From assembly GCA_010279815.1 (NCBI GenBank), contig QEOQ01000122.1:1533292-1549287 (forward strand): a stretch of 15,996 bases of DNA, written 5' to 3'. The translations under genes and the position numbers were made by a program. Origin of the DNA: Brachionus plicatilis. Taxonomy: Eukaryota > Rotifera > Eurotatoria > Ploima > Brachionidae. A model generated the notes under the pieces. It worked only from the letters and a program-made list of their open reading frames with translations. It was not told the origin of the DNA and did not search any database. Positions within the stretch are counted from its first letter, which is position 1. Every line of letters begins with the position of its first letter. Shown here piece after piece: positions 9,480 to 15,996 of this stretch.

Positions 9480-9485
9480 TTTATT
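9480..9485 (-). terminator. Candidate poly(A) signal of the Rab gene
   Basis: AATAAA on the minus strand, about 112 bp after the Rab stop codon. Positional support only. Confidence 0.3.
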
Positions 9486-9596
9486 AATATAAAATAATTT
9501 GGATTTAATATTTATAAATGGGGATTATTAGTAAAAAATATTCTAAATTAAAAAAAAATTCCAAAATGACTATATATAAATTAAATTTAGAAAGTT

Positions 9597-10377
9597 CTAT
9601 GTATTGCAACAACTTGTAGTTTTGACCACACTAAGACAACCGATTTTTTTCGTATCATACAAAGTGCTAGTCTTTAGATTGAACGCTTCCTGCCTCAAAT
9701 AAAAATCGTACTTGCTCGACTCTTGCTCGTTCTCTTTCTTTTTCATAATGGCATTGCTAATGTATCTAAATAAAATAAAAAATAATTTTTTTAAAATTAA
9801 TTATTTAAAATTTTAATTTCTAACTCAATAGTTTCCTTGACCATGATATTTTTTTTCACCGACATTTCCATGTATCCGTAGAACTCTTAAAAAATTTTTT
9901 TTTAGATAAAGGACTATTTTTGGCAAAGGGCGAACCATATTCGCGGCAAAAGTCCTCAATTTCGGACTGCTCTAGCACTCGATTGGACATGTCGCACTTG
10001 TTGCCTATGAGCAAGCACGGGCACTTAGATCCATCGGCTAGTCTGTACTTTTCGTCCAGATCAGTCTTCCATTTGGCACACGCCTGAAACGACTCTCTGT
10101 TCATCAAATCGAACATTATCAGACAAAAGTCCGAGTTTTTGTAATACACATGAGTCATGTAAATGTAGCGCTCTTGGCCGCCAATGTCCCAGAACTGGAA
10201 GTTAAATTTGTTATTTTTTTCCGACTCGAATTCTTTGGAGCAGAATTCGACACCAACTGTGGGCTTGTAGGCGCGCACGAAGCGCTCGTTTATGTATCTA
10301 TTGCACAATGATGTCTTGCCTACGCCCGAGTTGCCCACCACCAATATTTTAATAGTCGTTTCTTTTTTATCATTCAT
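9597..10377 (-). CDS. Rab32/Rab38/Rab29-family small GTPase (three exons)
   Basis: Minus-strand exons 10377-9936, 9885-9825 and 9765-9597 give 223 residues (human Rab32 has 225). The introns are 50 and 59 bases with GT-AG borders and keep the frame. Motifs in order: P-loop GNSGVGKTS (15-23), switch I with Thr41-region YKPTVGVEF (38-45), switch II DIGGQERYIYMTHVYYK (64-80), NKCD (126-129), FYGYMEMSVKKN across exon 2 (equivalent of the ETSAK motif), and a C-terminal CCNT, a CCXX geranylgeranylation signal. The AKWKTDLDEKY stretch and the MTxVYYK segment match the Rab32/38/29 branch, which acts in trafficking to lysosome-related organelles. Odd point: Gly67 replaces the nearly invariant Ala of the (A)GQE motif; catalytic Gln68 is kept. 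Which branch member it is cannot be decided by eye. Coding GC is well above the surroundings. Confidence 0.92.
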
Positions 10378-12525
10378 TTTATTAATTTAAATAAATAAAG
10401 CCAGATTATTTTTATTTTTGTTTTCTCTAGTATTCTAATTACTTTTGCAATAAATCATTTAGAAAAAATTTAAATTTTATGAAACATTTTTGCTTAATTT
10501 CAATCGATTTGTCCGATTTTGTACAAGAATTTTAATGCTTTTTTTTTCTTCATAAACAATTAGAGAATCATATTTTAATCCTATTAAATTTTTTATTTAT
10601 TAAAGGTTTTAAAAAAATATTGCTTTTTTCTAAAATTCTTTTTCCAGTAGACCACTTACCATTAATAAAAGAATTAACACTCAGAGTATTTGGTAATGAA
10701 TGAGTAAAATTTTTTGCTAAAATTAAAATAAAAATACGTTTAAATGCTATTAGAATTGTTTTTGTCATAAAAGTATTATCAATCAAATTTTTATTTTTAT
10801 GTTTTTAAGAGAAAGTTTAAAAATTTTTTAAATTTTTTCAATAGACCATTTACAATTTATAAAATAAAACAAGAAAATCTTTTTTTGATTTTTTTTATGA
10901 TGAAAATTTATTACTGCTGATAAATGATGCATTTCGAATTTCAGAAAAATTTTAAAAATAGAAAAAACAGGAAAATAGTCTCAAAAGAAATTTTTTGATA
11001 TCACTTGGACTGGTCACCTGGTACTAAATGAAATATTTTTTTTAAATTAAGAGCTATGACTTAAACTAAAAGAAAAAAAACAAAATTAATAAGCATCCAA
11101 CTCTAAAAACAAAAATTTCTTCACTTTTTAAAAATAAACTTTTTTCAAATTCGAGTGACAATGGCTCATTAAAGAATTTAAAATTCTTTAGAAAATTAAA
11201 GTTCAACTTTTGATGCTGAAATTTTATATTTGACAAGATATTTAAGATAGTTTTTAATGATTTATGCTCATTTAAACAAAATAAAAAATACACTAATTGA
11301 CACCTAATTTTCAATTAAAAAATTTTTAAACAAAGAACTTATTCAAAAAATAAATCCTTTTTATTTTCGATTTTAATCTAACTTCAAATTTGATTCTATA
11401 TTATTAAAAATTGTCATTTAAAAGTTGAATCATAAAAATCTAAATGAAAAAAAATTTAAGTTTTCTTTCATTTATTATATTTGATAAAATTTAATTTATC
11501 AAAGAGTAAAAATATGAAAATCACTTAAACATTTGCCTTAATTTTTAGTTTTTGTTCGAGAACATTTTTTTCTTTGGTTAAGTTAAATTTCATATTTTGC
11601 TTTAAAGGTTTGATATTAAGCCTGAAACAATTTTAAATAAAAAAAAAATCGAATTTAATTTTAATTTTTGTATTTTTTATTTTTTACATTTTTTCTATTT
11701 TTTATTTTTAAAATTCTAATAAATTTTTTATAAAGTATAATAATTATACAACTGTGTTTATTTTACAAATTAAATAAAATTTAATTAAAAAAATTAATTA
11801 TTATTAAATGGCACAAGTTAAAATTGCATATTTAATATGATGAAAATTGTTTTAAAGGATAAAGTTTTTCAAAGTAATATTATTGTTAAAAGCAAAAAAT
11901 TATTGAATTTATTTTTTTTATAGTTAAAAAATAAGAAAAAGATTAATTTAAATAGAGCAAAAAATTATTAACAAAGTCAAAAATATATATTTTTTTCCAA
12001 GTGTTTATATTTTTTTAACGAAGTAATTATAGGGAATTGAACCATGGAAAATTTTACATCTGAATATCCAAATATTTAATTTTTTAATCATTGTTCTTAT
12101 CATTTAAAGAATTAATGGAGTATTTCCCAATTATTGAAATCAATAAAACGAAGATTCTTATTTTTAGGTGTTGTTAATCCAGTGTTAAATCGAAATAAAA
12201 AGCATTTAATTTAAGAATTAGATTCGGCTGCTAGAAAAAGAGAGAAAAAAAAAGGTTTTTTAAATTTTTTTTTTCGTTTATTTGTACCGATTTAAAGTTA
12301 TTTCAGATTAAAAATAAAATTTAAATAAATCAGTCTATAGATTTATCATCACATTTTGATAAATCACTAAGCAGTTCAAATTTTTCAGTCTCACTAAGTT
12401 AAGATTCATTTAGCATTTAAAAAAATTTCAATATTAACAAAAATAAAAAAAGAATTATTTAGAAGTTTTTTTATACTTAAAAATTAATCTTATAATTTTT
12501 ATAAATTAATACACATGATGATGTA
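10378..12525. other. 2.1-kb AT-rich intergenic region upstream of the Rab gene
   Basis: No supported gene. A diverged 23-bp repeat is present at 10648-10670 and 10842-10864 (TAGACCA-Y-TTAC core, three mismatches). A hairpin with 9-bp arms, GATTTATCA and TGATAAATC, lies at 12340-12365. A good donor-like GTAAGT occurs on the minus strand near 10656-10661, but the frame before it is not recognisable. The Rab promoter has no clear TATA box. Confidence 0.45.
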
Positions 12526-13088
12526 CAGTGGTGATTTCATAACAGTATTTTACGAAAATTTACGTAAAATACCGTAAATTAACCAAATTTTACCACATTT
12601 TACGTAAATTAACGTAAAATCCGAAAAGTGAAAAAGAAGTATTTAATGAAAAATTACGTAAATTTTCAGGATTTTGAGATAATTTTGGTAAAATTTGGTA
12701 AAATTAAAAACGGCCAATTCAAAATTCAAAATTTTTTGAAAAATGTTTTTTTTCCAAAAATCGAAAATTTAAGAAAGCTTTTTTTACAACAATTTAAAAA
12801 TAACTATTTTTTTGACTAATTTATGAAAAAAAAAACTGTCTTAAATTTTCGATTTTTGGAAAAAAAAACATTTTTCAAAAAATTTTGAATTTTGAATTGG
12901 CCGTTTTTAATTTTACCAAATTTTACCAAAATTATCTCAAAATCCTGAAAATTTACGTAATTTTTCATTAAATACTTCTTTTTCACTTTTCGGATTTTAC
13001 GTTAATTTACGTAAAATGTGGTAAAATTTGGTTAATTTACGGTATTTTACGTAAATTTTCGTAAAATACTGTAATCAAATCACCGCTG
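12526..13088. mobile_element. 563-bp near-perfect foldback MITE with Tc1/mariner-like ends
   Basis: Left arm 12526-12774 and right arm 12839-13088 are inverted copies of about 250 bp with only scattered mismatches, around a 64-base centre. The outer ends read CAGTGGTGATTT (left) and, complemented, CAGCGGTGATTT (right), each preceded by TA. TA duplication plus a CAGTG-type terminus is typical of the IS630-Tc1-mariner superfamily. The arms are dense in TTTACGTAAA-like words, which could be repeated transposase-binding sites. It has no transposase, and the 63-codon frame at 12628-12819 is a by-product of the arm. A transcript through it would fold into a long double-stranded RNA. Confidence 0.85.
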
Positions 13089-13184
13089 TATTAATTCATT
13101 GAAAAATTAATTTATAGAAAATTTAAAAAAATTAAACAAAACTCATAGAATAAATTTTGGTAGAAAAATTTTTCATAGAAATTA

Positions 13185-13536
13185 ACGTAATTATCCGAAT
13201 TTAGTGACACTAAAAAATGAGCATTGATTTAAAAAAAAACAAAGTTCAATTTATATGGCATGTCTTAAAAAAGGAATAAGTTAACCTTTTTTTTTTAAAA
13301 ATACATCTGGTTTTAATGAAATTCGGATTTAAAACATAATTAAATTTTCATTTTTAATTGAATTTCATAAAAGCTGAAACTATTTTTAATAATTTTAAAA
13401 TTTTTTCACATTTAACCACATGTCATTAATTATGAATTTTTATTTTTTTCAAAAAAATTACTCAATTTTGAATAACATGTCACTAAAATAAAGTTCTCTA
13501 TTTTAAAAACATGTCAATAAATTCGGGCAATTACGT
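13185..13536. mobile_element. Candidate 352-bp MITE
   Basis: Termini are inverted repeats of about 25 bp with three mismatches: ACGTAATT-AT-CCGAATTTA on the left and, complemented, ACGTAATT-GC-CCGAATTTA on the right, continuing into -TGACA. Each end is flanked by TA (13183-13184 and 13537-13538). Inside, ACATGTCA occurs at 13418-13425, 13475-13482 and 13509-13516. There is no coding capacity. The TA could be a duplication or part of the repeat, so the exact edges and superfamily are uncertain. It lies only about 95 bp from the foldback element. Confidence 0.5.
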
Positions 13537-13538
13537 TA

Positions 13539-14075
13539 TGTTAAAAACTTTGATAGAAAAATTAATAGATTTAATTAATTAATTTTAATGAACAAATTTT
13601 TAATTTTTGAAATAATTTTTTTCAATTAAATTTTTTGCTTTTTGGCATTAAAGGAAAATTTTAAATATTTTTTCAATGAAAAATAAAAGAGATTATTTTT
13701 CTAAAAAAAAAATTTTTTTTTTATTTATTTATATATTCAATCCCTTTAAAAATTCTATGAAAATAAATGAATTGAACGTTCACCTTACAGACATACAAAA
13801 TTTTGATTTTTTAATAAAAGTTATTTCAATTTAAATTTTTTTTCGTTTTTTGTTCCAAAATTCACAATGCCACTTGAGATATCAATTAAAAATATTAATA
13901 AATCCGTCACTATTAAAATATGAAAAAAAGATGTGACATCACTTCCAATCACTCTACACTTCACTTTAGCTTTTAATCATTATTTATTTTAAATAAAAAT
14001 TTTAAATTTAATTCAAATAAAATTAACAATTAGAAGAATAAGAAAAAAAATAAATTTTTAGCTCTCAATTGGACC
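13539..14075. other. AT-rich intergenic DNA
   Basis: No gene or RNA is seen. One GTGACATCAC-like short palindrome lies near 13933-13942; everything else is A/T runs. Confidence 0.45.
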
Positions 14076-14081
14076 TTTATT
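14076..14081 (-). terminator. Candidate poly(A) signal of the Met/Gln/Pro-rich gene
   Basis: AATAAA on the minus strand, about 167 bp after the stop codon of the gene at 14248-14769. Position is plausible; chance occurrence is possible. Confidence 0.35.
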
Positions 14082-14193
14082 TCACAATAAAGTAAATTAT
14101 TAAAATTTTATTTTTAACTCATTGAAAAAAAATTAAAATAGATCTCTGATCACATGTTAATGACCAAGATTAAAAAACTGACCACAAATAATT

Positions 14194-14207
14194 TGACCAC
14201 TTGGTCA
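14194..14207. repeat. TGACCA inverted repeat and clustered half-sites
   Basis: TGACCACTTGGTCA is a 6-bp inverted repeat with a 2-bp centre. Two more direct TGACCA copies lie at 14161-14166 and 14179-14184, giving four half-sites in 47 bp. They fall in the 3' region of the minus-strand gene ending at 14248. TGACC resembles nuclear-receptor half-sites, but no function is shown. Confidence 0.4.
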
Positions 14208-14247
14208 CATTACAAAAACTGATTTCAAGAAGCAACAATTCAAGAGT

Positions 14248-14769
14248 TTAATTTGTCCGCATGGGCTGAGGTGGATAGTTGTAGACCTTGAGCTTGGCGG
14301 GCCTCAGTGGAGTGGCATATTGCTCCGTGTGGTAAGCTTGAGAATGCTGCTGTTGTTGCGGCGGCATGTGCCATTGACTCCAGTCTACCGGCATGGACTG
14401 ACTGGTCATCGGGGATTGCATCATGCTTGGCTGCATTGGCATTTGTGGCCACTGCGGGCCCGGCATCTGCATTTGCATTTGTGGCATCTGCGGACCCGGC
14501 ATCTGCATTGGCATTTGTGTCATTTGGGGACTCGGCATCTGAGGCTGGAAGGCGGCCTGAATCTGCGGAAGTACGTGAGGCGATATGGGCACCATTTGCA
14601 TTTGTGGCTGCTGTTGCGGCATCATTTGTGGCTGCTGAATCATTGGAGACATCATTTGTGGCTGCTGCATCATTGGAGACATCATTTGTGGCTGCTGCAT
14701 CATTGGGGGCATCATCATTGGCGACATCATTGGCACTTCTCTGTCATTTCTGCTCGATTTAGAACCCAT
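14248..14769 (-). CDS. Met/Gln/Pro-rich repeat protein with probable N-myristoylation signal
   Basis: A single exon of 173 residues, family not recognised. It starts MGSKSSRND: Gly2 and Ser6 fit the N-myristoyltransferase consensus, with nearby basic residues, so membrane anchoring is plausible. Residues about 14-130 are low-complexity Met, Gln and Pro. There are three 10-residue repeats of the MMSPMMQQPQ type (30-bp tandem DNA repeat at 14621-14710) and three 12-residue repeats of the QMQMPGPQMPQM type (36-bp period at about 14439-14546). The C-terminus is different and not repetitive: TPLRPAKLKVYNYPPQPMRTN region, with basic and aromatic residues. It is GC-rich relative to its flanks and has a TATA box 64 bp upstream and a possible poly(A) signal downstream, which argues for a real gene. 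Such sequences are expected to be disordered and possibly condensate-forming; this is inference. Opposite-strand frames here are shadows of the repeats. Confidence 0.75.
   Translation of the reverse strand: MGSKSSRNDREVPMMSPMMMPPMMQQPQMMSPMMQQPQMMSPMIQQPQMMPQQQPQMQMVPISPHVLPQIQAAFQPQMPSPQMTQMPMQMPGPQMPQMQMQMPGPQWPQMPMQPSMMQSPMTSQSMPVDWSQWHMPPQQQQHSQAYHTEQYATPLRPAKLKVYNYPPQPMRTN
14439..14546 (-). repeat. 36-bp imperfect tandem repeat, three units
   Basis: Units start at 14439, 14475 and 14511, each beginning GCATTTGTG on the plus strand. They encode the MPGPQ-containing repeats of the minus-strand protein. The third unit is the most diverged. Confidence 0.7.
14621..14710 (-). repeat. 30-bp tandem repeat, three units
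   Basis: Units at 14621-14650, 14651-14680 and 14681-14710 each begin ATCATTTGTGGCTGCTG on the plus strand and differ at only a few positions. They encode the MMSPMMQQPQ-type units. Near identity points to recent expansion by slippage or unequal exchange. Confidence 0.85.
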
Positions 14770-14823
14770 CTCAAAAATTTACAATTAAATTCAAATTTAA
14801 GAATGTGCCTAATTGCTATCTAG

Positions 14824-14833
14824 TATTTATATA
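14824..14833 (-). promoter_or_regulatory. TATA box of the Met/Gln/Pro-rich gene
   Basis: TATATAAATA on the minus strand, its near edge about 55 bp before the ATG. This predicts transcription starting near 14803. Distance and sequence resemble the TATA box of the hydrolase gene. Confidence 0.5.
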
Positions 14834-15052
14834 ATTATTTGGTCAATTTAGTTTCCCCTCTATAATTACATAAGCTTAGTCAAGGCGACCTATTTTGGTC
14901 TTTCGATAAATCATTTCCTTATTTTTAGAACTTTTACGCATTTGTCAATTTAGGCTCAATACCCTGGGCTATTTTTAAAAGTCTTCCTATCTAAAATCGG
15001 CCCAAAAGCCGTTTCGCTCTATGGTACAACAAAAAATAGTCTAACAAAATTA

Positions 15053-15058
15053 TTTATT
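15053..15058 (-). terminator. Candidate poly(A) signal of the 178-residue gene
   Basis: AATAAA on the minus strand, about 38-43 bp after the stop codon of the gene at 15096-15632. Good position, but the hexamer is common here. Confidence 0.4.
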
Positions 15059-15095
15059 TAAAAAAAAAAGAAATAGAAAATTTTTTTGCTCAATT

Positions 15096-15632
15096 TCATG
15101 GTATTAAGTCAAGATTGAAGCTCTTGTGAAATTTGTAAATGCGAGGAGCAGCTTGTTTTCTCGTCAGCTCGATCATGTCCGAACTTGACTCACTCAATGT
15201 TTGAACAGTTTTTTTTACTCTGGCCGACTTATTCACAATGTAACTAGAAGAAAGGCTTGCGTCAATTAGAGAATTAGAGACTGAGTGAGACACCGTGGGG
15301 TCTATAGAAAACGGTTGGTCTTCGTCACTAGACCTCACTTTGATTTCGTATTTGTCTGACATGTGTTGACTGATTTTGAACAGGGATTGTTCAAAGTTCG
15401 TTCGCTTGGACTTGCTGATGGTGGCCCGGATGACGACTGGCCTGCTGGCCTTGTCGTCGTCATCATCAGGCAGTATGATGTAGAATTGGTGCGTGTGTTT
15501 TTGAGCCAATTGTGATATGAGTCTTTGGCAAAATTTGATCTTTTCTGATTCTGATCTTGTCACAGCCATACTGGGCCTAGATGCAGAGTTATTTCTAATT
15601 AGTGAATTCATTTGTGTGCGATTTGTTGCCAT
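15096..15632 (-). CDS. Uncharacterised Ser-rich 178-residue protein
   Basis: A single exon; I do not recognise the family. The N-terminal 30 residues are polar (Ser, Asn, Arg). Residues about 30-105 look globular: SEKIKFCQRLISQLAQKHTH, then a hydrophobic strand QFYIILP, an acidic run of five Asp (56-60), strand PVVIRATI, a basic patch SKSKR and a helix-like EQSLFKISQHM. From about 100 to 155 it is Ser/Asp-rich and probably disordered. The C-terminus is basic and aromatic (RIYKFHKSFNLDLIP). There is no signal peptide or membrane segment. Codon content is balanced and GC is above the flanks; TATAAAAAG lies just upstream, and AATAAA just downstream, which supports a real gene. The TATA lies only about 20-27 bp before this ATG, so Met8 or Met22 may be the true start. 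Confidence 0.7.
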   Translation of the reverse strand: MATNRTQMNSLIRNNSASRPSMAVTRSESEKIKFCQRLISQLAQKHTHQFYIILPDDDDDKASRPVVIRATISKSKRTNFEQSLFKISQHMSDKYEIKVRSSDEDQPFSIDPTVSHSVSNSLIDASLSSSYIVNKSARVKKTVQTLSESSSDMIELTRKQAAPRIYKFHKSFNLDLIP

Positions 15633-15650
15633 CTAAAGCCGTGTGCGCTC

Positions 15651-15659
15651 CTTTTTATA
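15651..15659 (-). promoter_or_regulatory. TATA box of the 178-residue gene
   Basis: TATAAAAAG on the minus strand, followed by GC-rich GAGCGCACACGG, a contrast that makes it stand out from the AT background. Transcription would be expected about 30 bp downstream, which is at or just past the first ATG (15632). Confidence 0.55.
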
Positions 15660-15660
15660 T

Positions 15661-15996
15661 TTACTTCAAGCTTGACTTATTAACCCAATGATAAATAAAC
15701 CATATTTTTTTGGAATTTCAACTAAATGAGATAATAGTCTAATTTAGGATTTGTTTATTTTTAATCGAGGTGTTTAACAAAATTCTTTTTGTCAAAATAA
15801 ATGGACTATTTTAATTAAAATAAATGCTCTTTGTCATTTTATATTGAAAGTATTTCCTGAATAAAGCATTTAGCTTGAGTGATCAATTGCCGATCAATTT
15901 ACGGTCAAAATTAATTTTTTTTTTTAAAAAGAACCGAATTTGCTCACCGTAAAATCGTGAGATTTTGATCTCTCCTAAAAAAAATTTTCAAACTAA
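15661..15996. other. AT-rich DNA at the right edge
   Basis: No gene is seen up to the window edge. A small inverted repeat CTCAC and GTGAG flanks CGTAAAATC at about 15943-15961, and a TACGGT/ACCGTA pair lies at about 15900-15950. These may mark the start of another element cut by the window, but this cannot be judged. Confidence 0.35.

Noticed and set aside
9907..9935. Alternative shorter Rab intron (about 29 bases) keeping SPFAKN in exon 1
   Set aside because: Far below the other introns (50-59 bases) and inserts residues where the family has none; the 50-base option aligns better.
10568..10786. 72-codon minus-strand frame with a GTAAGT donor-like site
   Set aside because: No recognisable protein and no supporting exons; A/T-rich composition.
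11066..11314. 82-codon minus-strand frame
   Set aside because: Starts at a non-ATG codon, is low-complexity and ends in a Phe run from poly-A; no homology seen.
12628..12819. 63-codon plus-strand frame
   Set aside because: Lies within one arm and the loop of the foldback element and is a by-product of its sequence.
14307..14823. 151- and 167-codon plus-strand frames opposite the repeat protein
   Set aside because: Tandem repeats with units divisible by three stay open in several frames; these read as Ala/Ser- or His/Leu-rich mirrors and lack TATA support on that strand.
1..15996. tRNA, rRNA or CRISPR array
   Set aside because: No A/B-box or cloverleaf, no rRNA-like segment and no regularly spaced repeats were found by eye; GTTCGA words at about 3278, 3729 and 11555 lack a tRNA context.

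Overview
The window is nuclear DNA from a small-genome eukaryote, most likely an animal. The intergenic DNA is extremely AT-rich (long A and T runs). The coding islands are visibly richer in GC and hold canonical GT-AG introns of only 50, 51, 55 and 59 bases. A clear homologue of the ciliary protein CEP41 and a Rab32/38/29-type GTPase point to a ciliated metazoan. Very short introns, high AT content, a bacterial-type CocE hydrolase gene and several DNA-transposon relics would suit a rotifer or another small spiralian. That placement is inference and not strong.

Layout: 1-850 is AT-rich upstream DNA. At 912-3202 (+) lies a CocE/NonD-type alpha/beta hydrolase gene with a TATA box. It is split by a 541-bp foldback element (1720-2260) flanked by a 10-bp target duplication. 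Removing the element and one duplication copy restores one uninterrupted frame. Five bases after its stop codon sits a piggyBac-like MITE (3208-3594) that still carries the Cys-rich C-terminal codons of a transposase. About 1.5 kb of AT-rich DNA follows, with a hammerhead-ribozyme-like motif near 4151-4195. At 5244-6420 (+) is a three-exon CEP41 gene with a perfect RFX X-box 130 bp upstream of its ATG. From 6486 to 9596 there is 3 kb of AT-rich DNA with one possible polo-box exon remnant (8650-8715). At 9597-10377 (-) is a three-exon Rab GTPase. Then come AT-rich DNA and a 563-bp near-perfect foldback element with Tc1/mariner-like ends (12526-13088), plus a second candidate MITE (13185-13536). 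On the minus strand near the right end are two intronless single-exon genes: a Met/Gln/Pro-rich, probably N-myristoylated repeat protein (14248-14769) and an unrecognised Ser-rich 178-residue protein (15096-15632). Each has its own TATA box.

The genes do not form a pathway. CEP41 (tubulin glutamylation in cilia) is the only one with visible pathway-specific regulation, the X-box. The Rab32-type gene would act in trafficking to lysosome-related organelles. The hydrolase would be a secreted esterase or peptidase, probably inactive as assembled. The main story of the window is transposon activity: at least three, probably four, non-autonomous DNA elements, one splitting a gene and one forming its 3' untranslated region.
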